The notes: generated by a model not told the origin, from the letters alone. Shown: positions 22,228 through 31,356, numbered from the stretch's first letter. The stretch: DNA of 35,885 nucleotides from Gammaproteobacteria bacterium (GCA_020445415.1 JAGRGP010000049.1:1-35885); one strand, 5' to 3'. Numbers and translations are program-made.

Positions 22228-25200
22228 ATGAATGGCATGAGACTACCCAAGTTGATTTTGGCCGGTGCCTTCGCGGCCTGGATGCCCGCGCAATCGGTTA
22301 CCGCCGCACCGGCCCAGGTGCCGCTCTACCTGGGTGGGTTGGTGGAGCCGAATATCGTATTCACCCTGGATGATTCGGGCTCCATGCAGTGGGAGATGAT
22401 GCCCGACGATCTTATTTATTCCTATTTTGTTTATCCTCGCGCCGCCAGCGTCTATGGCGGAGTTGACTATACATCTTATGTCCCGGATTTTGATGTCAAC
22501 AATAACATCTATGGTATTTGGGCGCGCAGCCCCGCCATCAACCGCATCTATTACAATCCGGCACTTAGGTACATCCCCTGGGCCAATTCCGACGGTACGC
22601 TGATGGCTGCGGCCGATAAGACTTGCGCGCCCCATAACCCGGTCAATGCCGGCCTAGGTTGCAGAAACTTAACCGTCGATAATACTCAGTGGACGTGGTG
22701 GGACCGTTACGATGGAACCCTTGCCAATTTTCCGGGTGGTGCTACGACGGTTGGCGAGAACCGCACCTTCTATCCGGCGTTTTATTATCGGTTTGACGGT
22801 GATATCAACGTGGTGGCCGAGACGGAAGATGCGGCCAACTACACCAAGATCGAGATCAAGGCGGGCAATACCTATCCGAAAGGGCCGGACCGGGTGGATT
22901 GCTTGGCCGATAGCTGTACATATCTGGAAGAGATTCAGAATTTCGCCAATTGGTATACCTACTACCGGTCTCGTATCTTGCTTTCCCGGGCGGGCGTTGG
23001 CCGGGCCTTCAGTGAACAGGGCACCAGCCTGCGCGTGGGCTTCGCCGCTATCAATCAGGGTGCTCAGGCGGTGGATGGTGTCAACAGCCCGGGAGCGATG
23101 ATCGACGGCGTCCGCAAGTTTTCCGGCGCCGACCGTACCGATTTCTTCAGTACTCTTTACGGCCACGTTATTCCTACCTCGGGAACGCCACTGCGGCGGG
23201 CCGCGGACGACGTGGGCAAGTACTTTTCCCGTACCGATAACAAAGGCCCGTGGGGTAACGATCCGGGGGTGGATGACAATACCGCGCACCTGAGCTGCCG
23301 GCAGAGCTACAACATCCTCATGACCGATGGTTATTGGAATGGCGCCGATGCGCCGACGGCGGGCGTGAAGGGAGCGGACGATGTCGACGGCCCATTGATT
23401 GCCGGGCCGGATGCCAAGAGCTATCAATATAAACCGGTCAACCCTTACAAAGGGGTCAGTACCGATCCGACCAATGGCGATGTTGCAACCACCACCTTGG
23501 CGGATGTGGCCATGTATTATTGGAACCGGGATCTGCGCCCGCTTATCGACAATCATGTTCCGCCCAGCAATGAAGACCCGGCATTCTGGCAACATCTGGT
23601 GACATTTACCGTGGGTCTGGGGGTGAATGGGTTGTTGGACCCCGAGACTGATCTGGACTTGATCACCAAGGGCGACAAGAGTTGGCCCAATCCGACAGAG
23701 CACGGCATAGATGCGGGAGATCCCGCCAAGATCGATGATCTCTGGCACGCGGCGGTCAACAGCCGAGGCGAGTTTTTCTCGGCGGCGGATCCCAAGGAAT
23801 TTGCCGAGAGGTTGTCCACCGGCCTCGCCGCGCTTATCGGCCGCAACGGCTCCTCGGCATCCATTGCGACCAACTCCACCCGGCTGGATGCCAGTACCTT
23901 TGTGTACCAAGCCAGGTTCGATAGCGAAGACTGGAAAGGTCATCTGCTGGCCTTTAAGGTAGACGAAAACGACGGCCATATCATTGACGCTAATCCCGCT
24001 ACCCCGGATGTTTTGGATCCAACCTGGGAGGCCGCGAACCTGCTGGACAACCGGGGAGCGGCCCGGAAGATCTTCACCCATGAAGCGGCCGATAGTGACG
24101 GCGATGGTGATCCCGGTATCGAGTTTACCTGGGCCAGCCTTCCCGCCGCCCAGAAGGCCTTTCTCAACGTGGGTCCCGCGGGCGTGGATGCGCTAGGGCA
24201 GGACCGGGTGGAGTATTTGCATGGTAAGCGAACCAAGGAGGTGAGGGAGCCAGGCGGTGTATTCCGCAATCGGGATTCAATTCTCGGCGATATCGTTAAT
24301 TCCGATCCTTGGTATGTTGGGCGGCAGGACTATGGCTACAACCTGCTCCCCGGAGCAGAGGGCACCAGCTATATTACGTACCGCAACGGCGCCGGATACA
24401 AGGCTCGGCCCGGGGTGGTCTACGTTGGCAGCAATACCGGTATGCTACATGCCTTCCACGGGGAGACTGGCGAGGAGATGTTCGCCTATGTGCCCGAGGC
24501 AGTGCTGCCGGAACTCTGGAAGCTGACGGATCCTGCCTATAGCCACCGCTACTATGTAGATGGCCCTACCCGGGGTGGGGATGCCTATCTAGGAGGCGTT
24601 TGGAAGTCGGTGCTGGTCGGAACCACCGGTGCCGGTGGCAGAGCGGTATTTGCGCTGGACGTGACAGATCCGGTCAACTTTGCCAAAGGGAACGTTTTAT
24701 GGGAGTTCTCCAGCGCCAATGACGCCGATCTCGGTTATACCATTGGTCAGGCGTCTATCGCGCGCATGGCAAATGGTACTTGGGCGGCAATCTTCGGCAA
24801 CGGCTATGATTCGGCCAACCATCGGGCGAAACTGTTCATCGTGAACCTGGCTACGGGTGCCCTTATCAAAAAGATCGATACCGAAGTAGGCGACGCCGCC
24901 AATCCGAACGGCTTGGCCACGCCGGTTGCGGTGGACACCAATGGTGACCGTATTACCGACCGAATCTACGCGGGTGATCTCCACGGCAAGATGTGGGCCT
25001 TTGATGTAAGCGATGACAACAATACCAATAACTGGGATGTCGACTACAAAGCCAATGGCAATCCTGCGCCGCTCTTCACCGCGGTGGACAGCATCGGCAA
25101 TCCCCAGCCGATAACCGCCAAGCCTCAGGCCGGCAAGCATCCAAGCGGTGGGTTGATGGTTTACTTTGGCACGGGTAAGTATTTCGAGCCTGGGGACGGT

Positions 25201-25887
25201 GCCTTGATGGACGAAAATGCCTTCTACGGCATCTGGGACGATTACAGCGCCAACAATGCCGGTCCGGTCTCTGGCAAGGCGGATCTGCTACAGCAGGTGA
25301 TCACCCATGAGACGATCACCGACGTCAACGGTAATAGCAAGCTCTCTGACGAACTCGGCAACCTAACCGATAATCCGTTTGACTGGGATTTGCGAGTATC
25401 CACGGAAAATTCCATTGACTGGACAATTCATAAAGGCTGGTACATGGATTTGAAGTCGCCGGTCAATGGCTGGGAAGGAGAGCGGGTGGTAAGTACGCCG
25501 CTGTTGCTCGAGGAGCGAATTGTCTTCAGTACCCTGATTTCATCCCAGGACCCCTGTAATTTCGGTGGCACCAGTTGGCTGATGGAGATCTCATCGATCG
25601 ATGGTGCGCGGCTACCGGTTACGCCCTTCGATCTCAACAATGATGGAGTGTTCAATTCTGACGATTATATTGAGATTGAAGTTACGGACGCCCAGGGCAA
25701 CACGGTTAAAAAGAAGGTGCCGGTCTCCGGGAAGCGGTCGAAAGTCGGTATTATCAAGACCCCTGCGGTAATCAAGACCAACACCAAGGAGTACAAGTTC
25801 ACCAGTGGTTCTTCCGGCGAGATCGAGCAGACGCTCGAATCCCGAAGCCACCGAACCGGACGGCAATCCTGGCGGCAGGTGCGATGA
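22228..25887 (+). CDS. pilY1: PilY1 pilus-tip adhesin/regulator
   Basis: A 1219-residue secreted protein. After a signal peptide (end near TAAPAQ, residue 27-30) comes a von Willebrand A-like domain whose MIDAS motif is DDSGSM (48-53); the A-domain continues to about residue 540. The C-terminal part (about 640-1130) is the PilY1 beta-propeller, with VYVGSNTGMLHAFHGETGEEMFAYVPE and the calcium loop DTNGDRITD (903-911, pattern DxNxDxxxD) followed by YAGDLHGKMWAFD. A second EF-hand-like loop begins at FDLNNDG (about 1135). PilY1 acts at the pilus tip in extension, adhesion and surface sensing. The AGGAG ribosome site lies upstream of ATG 22228. It overlaps the next gene by four bases. Confidence 0.95.
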   Translation: MNGMRLPKLILAGAFAAWMPAQSVTAAPAQVPLYLGGLVEPNIVFTLDDSGSMQWEMMPDDLIYSYFVYPRAASVYGGVDYTSYVPDFDVNNNIYGIWARSPAINRIYYNPALRYIPWANSDGTLMAAADKTCAPHNPVNAGLGCRNLTVDNTQWTWWDRYDGTLANFPGGATTVGENRTFYPAFYYRFDGDINVVAETEDAANYTKIEIKAGNTYPKGPDRVDCLADSCTYLEEIQNFANWYTYYRSRILLSRAGVGRAFSEQGTSLRVGFAAINQGAQAVDGVNSPGAMIDGVRKFSGADRTDFFSTLYGHVIPTSGTPLRRAADDVGKYFSRTDNKGPWGNDPGVDDNTAHLSCRQSYNILMTDGYWNGADAPTAGVKGADDVDGPLIAGPDAKSYQYKPVNPYKGVSTDPTNGDVATTTLADVAMYYWNRDLRPLIDNHVPPSNEDPAFWQHLVTFTVGLGVNGLLDPETDLDLITKGDKSWPNPTEHGIDAGDPAKIDDLWHAAVNSRGEFFSAADPKEFAERLSTGLAALIGRNGSSASIATNSTRLDASTFVYQARFDSEDWKGHLLAFKVDENDGHIIDANPATPDVLDPTWEAANLLDNRGAARKIFTHEAADSDGDGDPGIEFTWASLPAAQKAFLNVGPAGVDALGQDRVEYLHGKRTKEVREPGGVFRNRDSILGDIVNSDPWYVGRQDYGYNLLPGAEGTSYITYRNGAGYKARPGVVYVGSNTGMLHAFHGETGEEMFAYVPEAVLPELWKLTDPAYSHRYYVDGPTRGGDAYLGGVWKSVLVGTTGAGGRAVFALDVTDPVNFAKGNVLWEFSSANDADLGYTIGQASIARMANGTWAAIFGNGYDSANHRAKLFIVNLATGALIKKIDTEVGDAANPNGLATPVAVDTNGDRITDRIYAGDLHGKMWAFDVSDDNNTNNWDVDYKANGNPAPLFTAVDSIGNPQPITAKPQAGKHPSGGLMVYFGTGKYFEPGDGALMDENAFYGIWDDYSANNAGPVSGKADLLQQVITHETITDVNGNSKLSDELGNLTDNPFDWDLRVSTENSIDWTIHKGWYMDLKSPVNGWEGERVVSTPLLLEERIVFSTLISSQDPCNFGGTSWLMEISSIDGARLPVTPFDLNNDGVFNSDDYIEIEVTDAQGNTVKKKVPVSGKRSKVGIIKTPAVIKTNTKEYKFTSGSSGEIEQTLESRSHRTGRQSWRQVR

Positions 25888-25910
25888 GAAAGCGTGGTAA
25901 GGAGATGGCC

Positions 25911-26279
25911 ATGAAGATACTGGGCGGTAGAAAATTTTGGATACTGAGCCTGCTGAGTCTGGTTTTGGTGGGGGCATCCATCGCGGAGCCAAGGCGGGGC
26001 CAGGGAAACCCACCGAGGAGCACGATGGAAGCCCAAGGGATGTTGAACTACCTTGATCTGGCGGGGCAGACTATTACCATAGACGGAAAGCTTTATCCCA
26101 TGTCTCCCGATGTCGTCTGGTATGGGCTCCCCGCGCAGCCTGAACTCGAACTACAATTGCTTCGCCTGTCTTTTAAGCCCATTGGTTACTCCCTGCGCTA
26201 TGAGCAACAGACACCGGTGGTCCATAGTGTCTGGGTACTGCCTGAGGGGCGTCCGTCCCGGGGGACGCGGTATGAGTAA
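25911..26279 (+). CDS. Small exported protein between pilY1 and pilE, PilY2-like by position
   Basis: A protein of 122 residues (131 if started at 25884, which overlaps the pilY1 stop as ATGA). Signal peptide MKILGGRKFWILSLLSLVLVGASIA; the mature part is short, with LAGQTITIDGKLYPMSPDV and ELELQLLRLSFKPIGYSLRYE, suggesting a small beta-sheet fold of the kind recalled for PilY2, which in Pseudomonas lies between pilY1 and pilE. Similarity is by position and general shape only. I favour ATG at 25911 because AAGGAG lies six bases upstream. Its 3' end overlaps pilE by eight bases. Confidence 0.72.
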   Translation: MKILGGRKFWILSLLSLVLVGASIAEPRRGQGNPPRSTMEAQGMLNYLDLAGQTITIDGKLYPMSPDVVWYGLPAQPELELQLLRLSFKPIGYSLRYEQQTPVVHSVWVLPEGRPSRGTRYE

Positions 26280-26697
26280 ACAGGAAAAGGGGTTCACGCT
26301 TGTCGAGCTGATGGTGGTAGTGGCAGTGATGGCTATTCTCACCGCCATCGCCTACCCGATGTATCAGGATCAGGTCCGTAAGAGCCGGCGTTCAGCGGTC
26401 AAAGGCTCGCTATTGCAGATGTCACAGTACATGGAGCGCAATTATACGGAAGCCTTGCGTTACGACGAGGATGCGGGGGGTAATTCGATAGACGATGTGG
26501 ACGACGTTTTGGACGCCCCGATGTTTTCCGATTTCAAAGATGAGATGACCCGCTACTACAACCTCTCGTTGGTTACCACCAATACGACGTACACGATCCA
26601 AGCGGTGCCGAAGGCAGGGCAATCGGGTGACAAATGCGGCACCCTTGGGTTGCTGAGCACCGGCAATCGCACGGCGGGGCACGCCGACTGTTGGTAA
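26272..26697 (+). CDS. pilE: Type IV pilin PilE
   Basis: A 141-residue type IVa pilin-like protein. Leader MSKQEKG is cut before FTLVELMVVVAVMAILTAIA with Glu5; then YPMYQDQVRKSRRSAVKGSLLQMSQYMERNYTE, the typical PilE block, and a C-terminal disulfide loop between CGTLGLL and ADCW. Last gene of the minor pilin operon. ATG at 26272 overlaps the upstream small gene by eight bases; the open frame also extends to 26110 but only as out-of-place sequence within that gene. Confidence 0.93.
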   Translation: MSKQEKGFTLVELMVVVAVMAILTAIAYPMYQDQVRKSRRSAVKGSLLQMSQYMERNYTEALRYDEDAGGNSIDDVDDVLDAPMFSDFKDEMTRYYNLSLVTTNTTYTIQAVPKAGQSGDKCGTLGLLSTGNRTAGHADCW

Positions 26698-26723
26698 GTT
26701 AGGGGAATAGTCAAGTGCCGGTA

Positions 26724-26740
26724 CAGGTCCCGGAGACCTG
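26724..26740 (+). terminator. Hairpin between convergent pilE and ispH
   Basis: CAGGTC (26724-26729) and GACCTG (26735-26740) form a perfect 6-bp stem with a 5-base loop, centred between the two converging stop codons. Only a short distant T-run (ACTTTT) follows on the plus strand, so it is at most a weak bidirectional terminator. Confidence 0.35.
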
Positions 26741-26748
26741 ACCCACTT

Positions 26749-27693
26749 TTAAGGCGACGTGATACGTAATTCCCGGGGGAGGGAAAAAGTAACCGACTCC
26801 TCTCTGCCTGGCAATGCGGTGACTGAGATGGCCCCCCAGGACTTCAGAGTGTGGATTACCTCGTCGACCAGGATCTCGGGCGCTGATGCCCCGGCGGTTA
26901 CGCCGATTCGGGCAGTAGGCGTAATCCATTCCCTGCATATATCTTCGGCCCGATCAATCAGATAGGCGGGGGTGCCGAGTTTACTGGCTATCTCTTTGAG
27001 GCGATTGGAGTTGGAGCTATTGGGGGAGCCCACGACCAACACCAGGTCGCATTGGGATGACAGCGTCTTGACCGCGTCTTGGCGGTTTTGCGTAGCGTAA
27101 CAAATATCGTTTTTTTTGGGTCCCTGGATAGTTGGATAGCGCCTTTGCAATGCAGCGACAATGGTCTGCGTGTCGTCCACGGATAAGGTGGTTTGCGAAA
27201 CATAGGCGAGATTTCTTTCGGTATCCAGCGTTAGGTTATCCACGTCCTCCACGGTGACCACCAAATGGATGCTGCCTCCGTGCTGGCGGTCGTACTGTCC
27301 CATTGTTCCCTCAACCTCGGGATGGCCACGATGCCCGATCAAGACAACCTCATCCCCGTTGCGGCAGTGGCGGGCTACCTCCAGGTGGACCTTGGTAACC
27401 AGGGGGCAAGTCGCATCAAAGATCCGCAAATCGCGGCTCTCGGCTTCTTGGCGAACCCGCTGCGAGACGCCGTGGGCACTGAAAATAACCGTGTTTCCGT
27501 CCGGAATCTCATTGAGTTCATCGACGAAGATTGCCCCGAGCTTTCGTAAACGGTCGACAACAAAACGGTTGTGAACCACCTCATGGCGAACATAGACGGG
27601 GGCGCCGAAGATCTCCAGGGTGCGCTCGACGATCTCGATAGCACGGTCGACACCGGCACAAAAGCCCCTGGGGTTAGCAAGTTGGATTTCCAT
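26749..27693 (-). CDS. ispH: 4-hydroxy-3-methylbut-2-enyl diphosphate reductase
   Basis: A 314-residue iron-sulfur enzyme, the last step of the MEP isoprenoid pathway, making IPP and DMAPP. The three cluster cysteines are seen in [24 protein letters not shown] and [14 protein letters not shown]. Other landmarks are [60 protein letters not shown] and [16 protein letters not shown] at 27693. It follows fkpB by 15 bases, the usual fkpB-ispH arrangement of gammaproteobacteria. Confidence 0.97.
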   Translation of the reverse strand: MEIQLANPRGFCAGVDRAIEIVERTLEIFGAPVYVRHEVVHNRFVVDRLRKLGAIFVDELNEIPDGNTVIFSAHGVSQRVRQEAESRDLRIFDATCPLVTKVHLEVARHCRNGDEVVLIGHRGHPEVEGTMGQYDRQHGGSIHLVVTVEDVDNLTLDTERNLAYVSQTTLSVDDTQTIVAALQRRYPTIQGPKKNDICYATQNRQDAVKTLSSQCDLVLVVGSPNSSNSNRLKEIASKLGTPAYLIDRAEDICREWITPTARIGVTAGASAPEILVDEVIHTLKSWGAISVTALPGREESVTFSLPRELRITSP

Positions 27694-27708
27694 CAGCAGG
27701 GATGATAC

Positions 27709-28185
27709 TCAATCGGGACCTTCGATATCCAGTATCTCCACTCTGAATATCACCTCATGGCCGGCTAGTGGATGGTTGAAGTCTACCCGGACGTCCTGAC
27801 CCTCTACCTCCAACACCAGACCGGCCAGTTCATCACCCGCTGGCGTTTCGAATGCAATCAACAAGCCTGGCTCGGGAATGATCTCGGCGGGAAAGTCGCT
27901 CTTCAGGATAGTTTGGATCCGGTCTTCGTCTCGGTAGCCGAACGCACGCTCGGGGGTAAGCCGGATGGTTTGTGCACTGCCGACCGAAAGCCCGAATAGC
28001 GCGAGCTCCAGCCCTTCAGTGAGGCTCCCATCACCCAAGGTGATAACGGCGGGCTCTTCCCCAAAGGTCGATATTGCTTCCTGACCGTCGGCATCGGCCA
28101 ACGAGAAGTGTAGGGTAACCCGGGATCCGGGGGCGATACCACGAGGTAGTTCCCCTGGTTTTTCGCTCACCGTTGTTTGCTCCAA
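27709..28185 (-). CDS. fkpB: FKBP-type peptidyl-prolyl isomerase (FkpB/SlpA)
   Basis: A 158-residue cytoplasmic FKBP of the SlyD/FkpB type. Features are GSRVTLHFSLADADGQEA, GDGSLTEGLELALFGL, RLTPERAFGYRD, the insert-in-flap region and the end DFNHPLAGHEVIFRVEIL. The His-rich metal-binding tail of SlyD is missing, so FkpB is the better name. ATG at 28185 lies inside the end of the upstream adenosyltransferase gene (19-base overlap); ispH follows 15 bases later. Confidence 0.93.
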   Translation of the reverse strand: MEQTTVSEKPGELPRGIAPGSRVTLHFSLADADGQEAISTFGEEPAVITLGDGSLTEGLELALFGLSVGSAQTIRLTPERAFGYRDEDRIQTILKSDFPAEIIPEPGLLIAFETPAGDELAGLVLEVEGQDVRVDFNHPLAGHEVIFRVEILDIEGPD

Positions 28186-28718
28186 AACACTTCGCTGCCA
28201 CCGTTTACTCGGGCTAACACCCGTGCCATCACGAATAGCAGATCTGACAAGCGGTTGAGGTACTTCAGGGTATTTTCGCCGACCGGCTCACCCTCTTGGC
28301 GCGCGAGATGAAGAACCCGGCGCTCCGCTCGTCGGCAGACCGTCCGGGCGTGGTGGCAGTGAGTCGCGGCTAGGCTGCCACCGGGAAGAATGAATTCTTT
28401 CAGGGGAGGCAGATCTTCGTTAAGACGGTCGAGCTGATGCTCCAGCTCCAAGACAGCTTGACTTGTTGTGACCTCCAGAGAGGGAATGGATAATTCACCG
28501 CCGAGATCGAAAAGACGATGCTGAACCTCGGTGAGTATGGTCTCAATATCCTCTGGGACACCCTGAGCGATCAGGATGCCGACCAGGCTGTTTAGCTCGT
28601 CGATTGTACCGATGGCCTCGATCCGATCGCTGTCCTTATCCACCCGCTGGCCGTTCCCCAAGCCGGTTGTTCCTTTGTCTCCCGTGCGGGTATAGATTTT
28701 AGATAGCCGGTAACCCAT
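28167..28718 (-). CDS. PduO-type ATP:cob(I)alamin adenosyltransferase
   Basis: A 183-residue PduO/MMAB-type adenosyltransferase, which forms adenosylcobalamin from cob(I)alamin and ATP. Landmarks are KIYTRTGDKGTTGLGNG, DKDSDRIEAIGTIDELNS, FILPGGSLAATHCHHARTVCRRAERR and the end NRLSDLLFVMARV. I chose ATG at 28718, with GGAGG seven bases upstream and exact family length; the open frame to 28850 runs into unconserved sequence. It overlaps fkpB by 19 bases. No other cobalamin gene or B12 riboswitch was seen nearby. Confidence 0.93.
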   Translation of the reverse strand: MGYRLSKIYTRTGDKGTTGLGNGQRVDKDSDRIEAIGTIDELNSLVGILIAQGVPEDIETILTEVQHRLFDLGGELSIPSLEVTTSQAVLELEHQLDRLNEDLPPLKEFILPGGSLAATHCHHARTVCRRAERRVLHLARQEGEPVGENTLKYLNRLSDLLFVMARVLARVNGGSEVFWSKQR

Positions 28719-28803
28719 GTGCTTGCCTCCGGACTCAAAGGCAACCAGTATAACAGTTTCCCCGCTTACCCAAATCCCATTCTGAGAGCGGCAAGAGCGT
28801 AGC

Positions 28804-28944
28804 TCAGGGTGCCAGTTCTTGGGTGATGAAAAGGTAGACAAGCATACCAATCACCAGACCAACGGCGATGAACTGTAACAGGATGCAAACCCCGGGTAGG
28901 CTGTTACAAACCTTACTGAAGCGGCACAACGTGCAGTTTTTCAA
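28804..28944 (-). CDS. Cysteine-rich 46-residue membrane peptide (novel small ORF)
   Basis: A small gene starting with TTG at 28944 (AAAGGGG about eight bases upstream) and ending with TGA at 28804. The N-terminal half reads (M)KNCTLCRFSKVCNSLPG with cysteines at 4, 7, 13 and 20, a ferredoxin-like or rubredoxin-like spacing CxxC-x5-C-x6-C; the rest is one hydrophobic span of about 21 residues (ILLQFIAVGLVIGMLVYLF) and a short polar end. It is 85 bases upstream of the adenosyltransferase on the same strand and downstream of an AT-rich promoter-like block, so it may head that operon. No family is recognised. The coding case rests on frame, ribosome site and composition. Confidence 0.6.
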   Translation of the reverse strand: MKNCTLCRFSKVCNSLPGVCILLQFIAVGLVIGMLVYLFITQELAP

Positions 28945-28969
28945 TGGGATTGCCCCTTTATTCTCGGCT

Positions 28970-29035
28970 TCTTTGTATTAAACTATTAAGAATATAATTA
29001 TACAATAAATATTATAGATATATCCGTTTATACGA
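28970..29035 (-). promoter_or_regulatory. AT-rich promoter-like block in divergent intergenic region
   Basis: A markedly AT-rich stretch with several TATAAT-like hexamers (for example ATTATA and TATAAT on the minus strand) upstream of the 46-residue peptide gene. It stands out from the GC-rich surroundings. I cannot assign a unique -35/-10 pair. Confidence 0.35.
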
Positions 29036-29192
29036 TCAGTGTTTCCTGGGCCTAGGTGACATTACCTGTTCCAGTTGTTCCGGCAATTGAGTAATCTGGC
29101 AGTCAGTTGGTGATTGCATGTAACCTGGGGATAGGCTACGTAAGACAGGGGTTATCCACGGCTATCTGACTATGGGAGGTGTGACTAGCAGG

Positions 29193-29534
29193 ATGGTTAT
29201 TGAAGGTCCAATGAAGATTTCCATCGCGGAACCCGCGGATGGGCATGGAAAGATCCTCGTGATTGGGTTCGAGCCCTCATTTCAAGCACTGGAGCCGACT
29301 CGGCAAGGGGAGGTTTTCCAGTCGTTTTTGGATACGTTATCCAAAAACATAGCGGCGATTAACGATCCCGCCGACCGCAACCGCTCGGGCATGCTGATTG
29401 TTCAACAGGTTGCGGAACAGTTACTTGATCCAATCAAATCGGGGGTTCTGGCACTGGAAGAGACTATCACCGTGCAGATTCGGCAGGAGTCTCAAGCAGT
29501 GGCACTGGTGGATCTGCTCCGCCATGAGGGCTGA
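29193..29534 (+). CDS. Hypothetical protein overlapping rimO
   Basis: A protein of about 113 residues with no recognised family and no signal peptide or membrane span. It contains [27 protein letters not shown], then helical sequence and [29 protein letters not shown]. Possible starts are ATG 29172, 29193 and 29211; the last has GAAGG nearby, the middle one GGGAGG about 12 bases upstream, so the exact start is open. The last 11 bases overlap the rimO start, which argues for a real, cotranslated gene. Confidence 0.6.
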   Translation: MVIEGPMKISIAEPADGHGKILVIGFEPSFQALEPTRQGEVFQSFLDTLSKNIAAINDPADRNRSGMLIVQQVAEQLLDPIKSGVLALEETITVQIRQESQAVALVDLLRHEG

Positions 29535-30873
29535 GGAAGAGGAGTGCCAGATTGCTCCCAAGGTTGGTTTCGTTAGCCTTGGGTGTCCGAAAAATCTTGT
29601 GGATTCGGAGCGGATTCTGACGCAACTCAGAGCCGAGGGGTATCAGATCGTCCCAACGTATCGGGAATCCGATTTGGTGATTGTCAATACGTGTGGCTTC
29701 ATCGACGAGGCTGTGGAGGAGTCTCTGGGGGCTATTGGCGAAGCGATCGGGGAACACGGCCGCGTGGTGGTTACGGGTTGCTTAGGGGTGCGGGAGAGCC
29801 AGATCAGGGATGCCTATCCCAGTGTGTTGGCGGTTACTGGCCCTCACGATTATGAGGGGGTCATCTCGGCGGTGCATGCCCATCTTCCCCCGGCGCACGA
29901 TCCCTTTTTTAGTTTGCTGCCTCCCCAGGGAATAAAACTAACACCCCGGCATTACGCCTATCTCAAGATTTCGGAAGGATGTAATCATCGGTGCAGTTTC
30001 TGCATTATTCCCAGTCTGCGAGGTGGCTTGGCGAGTCGTCCCGCGGGGGAGATCATGAGGGAGGCGCAGAAATTGGTGGCCGCCGGAGTGCGTGAATTGC
30101 TCGTCATTTCTCAGGACACGTCGGCGTATGGAGTAGATTTGAAGTATCAAAGGGATCTGTGGGGCAGCGGTCTTCTAGCGAGCCGTCTGCCGGAGCTGGC
30201 CGCAGCTCTTGGAGAACTGGGTATATGGATCCGCCTCCACTATGTGTACCCCTACCCGAGTGTTGATGAGCTCATCCCCTTGATGGCGGAGGGGCGGATT
30301 CTGCCTTATCTGGATATGCCGCTGCAGCATGGGAGCGAAAAGATTCTGCGTGCCATGCGACGGCCTGCCGCTACCGAGCGGGTGTTAGATCGCGTGGCCC
30401 GCTGGCGCCGCGAGTGTCCGGACCTGACGCTGCGAAGTAGTTTCATCGTTGGTTTTCCCGGTGAGACCGAAGCCGATTTCGAAGTATTGCTGGAATTCTT
30501 GCAAGCGGCTCAACTGGACCGAGTTGGTTGTTTTACTTATTCTCCCGTTGCCGGTGCAGCGGCTAACCAATTGCCCGGAGCGGTGCCAGAACGTGTGAAG
30601 CAGCGGCGACAGGCCGAGTTTATGGAGGTTCAGTCCCAAATCAGCCGCTCTCGTTTGTTGGCAAAGGTGGGGCGGGAGCTTATTGTATTGATTGATCAGG
30701 TCGAGCCTAACCGGCTGATTGGAAGGAGTAGCGCCGATGCACCGGAGATAGATGGCCGGGTTATTGTGGAAGGGGCTTGGGAGTTAGACCCCGGGGATTT
30801 TATACGGGTGAGGGTAACAGGGGCCGGGGAGCACGACCTGACCGCCATTCCGGTTGATCCCATAGTGGACTGA
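29524..30873 (+). CDS. rimO: Ribosomal protein S12 methylthiotransferase
   Basis: A 449-residue radical SAM methylthiotransferase that modifies an aspartate of ribosomal protein S12. N-terminal UPF0004 domain cysteines lie in [28 protein letters not shown] and VTGCLGVRE. The radical SAM motif is [18 protein letters not shown]. Further landmarks are [51 protein letters not shown] and [17 protein letters not shown], with a C-terminal TRAM domain (about 385-449). I chose ATG at 29524, matching family N-termini; upstream frame is spurious. It overlaps the preceding hypothetical gene by 11 bases. Confidence 0.96.
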   Translation: MRAEEEECQIAPKVGFVSLGCPKNLVDSERILTQLRAEGYQIVPTYRESDLVIVNTCGFIDEAVEESLGAIGEAIGEHGRVVVTGCLGVRESQIRDAYPSVLAVTGPHDYEGVISAVHAHLPPAHDPFFSLLPPQGIKLTPRHYAYLKISEGCNHRCSFCIIPSLRGGLASRPAGEIMREAQKLVAAGVRELLVISQDTSAYGVDLKYQRDLWGSGLLASRLPELAAALGELGIWIRLHYVYPYPSVDELIPLMAEGRILPYLDMPLQHGSEKILRAMRRPAATERVLDRVARWRRECPDLTLRSSFIVGFPGETEADFEVLLEFLQAAQLDRVGCFTYSPVAGAAANQLPGAVPERVKQRRQAEFMEVQSQISRSRLLAKVGRELIVLIDQVEPNRLIGRSSADAPEIDGRVIVEGAWELDPGDFIRVRVTGAGEHDLTAIPVDPIVD

Positions 30874-30911
30874 GAACCATTCCAACGGCAGGTAGGCAAA
30901 AGAACAAATGC

Positions 30912-30936
30912 CGACACTCTCGGCTACCAAGTGTCG
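30912..30936 (+). terminator. Hairpin downstream of rimO
   Basis: CGACACT (30912-30918) and AGTGTCG (30930-30936) form a 7-bp stem with an 11-base loop, 39 bases after the rimO stop. No T-run follows, so it is a weak candidate for the end of the rimO transcript. Confidence 0.3.
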
Positions 30937-31003
30937 CGAGCGGGGGCAAGCGGCACTCATCCTGCCACCGCTCCGGCCTATATTTGCTATATAAACGATT
31001 GCC

Positions 31004-31204
31004 TTAGAATGCGGCGCCGCTTTTAGTGCCCAGCTTTTTCAGGATAGTTGCCAGGGGGCAAAATCCAGTGAACGATGCCTGGAACAGGTTGGCACCGACG
31101 AATGCCGTAAACCAGAGCCAATTGATGTCGTGCTTAACCGCCAGTAATAAACTCAAAAGGATGGCGGCACCAGCGAAGGCCATTACAATTCTGTCGATAC
31201 TCAT
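31004..31204 (-). CDS. DUF2892 (YgaP-tail-like) inner membrane protein
   Basis: A 66-residue protein with two membrane spans of the DUF2892 family. Diagnostic sequence: [19 protein letters not shown], then [31 protein letters not shown]. The same domain forms the membrane tail of the rhodanese YgaP and often occurs near sulfide- or persulfide-responsive genes. Here it stands alone. A strong promoter with an internal palindrome lies upstream. Confidence 0.88.
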   Translation of the reverse strand: MSIDRIVMAFAGAAILLSLLLAVKHDINWLWFTAFVGANLFQASFTGFCPLATILKKLGTKSGAAF

Positions 31205-31268
31205 AATTCGTTTCTCTTGTAGATTCGGAGAGGGTGAGTTAGCGGCAGCTCACCTTGAATAGCTCGGT

Positions 31269-31297
31269 AATATAAGAGAATTCTTATATAATGTCAA
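31269..31297 (-). promoter_or_regulatory. Near-consensus sigma-70 promoter of the DUF2892 gene
   Basis: On the minus strand TTGACA (31292-31297) and TATATT (31269-31274) are separated by exactly 17 bases. It lies about 65 bases before the DUF2892 start codon. The spacer is almost filled by an inverted repeat, implying control by a repressor. Confidence 0.75.
31270..31289. promoter_or_regulatory. Operator-like palindrome between -35 and -10
   Basis: ATATAAGA (31270-31277) and TCTTATAT (31282-31289) are perfect inverted arms around GAAT. The element covers the promoter spacer and much of the -10 box. ArsR/SmtB-type regulators such as BigR or YgaV control DUF2892 or persulfide genes elsewhere and bind AT-rich palindromes; linking this site to such a regulator is inference, as no regulator gene is in the window. 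Confidence 0.6.
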
Positions 31298-31356
31298 CGG
31301 GGTGGATGTTACGCCCCGGAGAGTCGCATAGATCCCTGGGGAGAGTATGAAAGCGA

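Noticed and set aside
22669..24081. 470-residue open frame antisense to pilY1
   Set aside because: It is a shadow frame of the GC-rich pilY1 gene: repetitive Arg, Gly and Ile composition, no recognised domain, and the plus-strand gene is certain.
29152..29160. DnaA-box-like TTATCCACG
   Set aside because: Only a single near match was seen, with no cluster and no dnaA/dnaN context, so it is not evidence of a replication origin.
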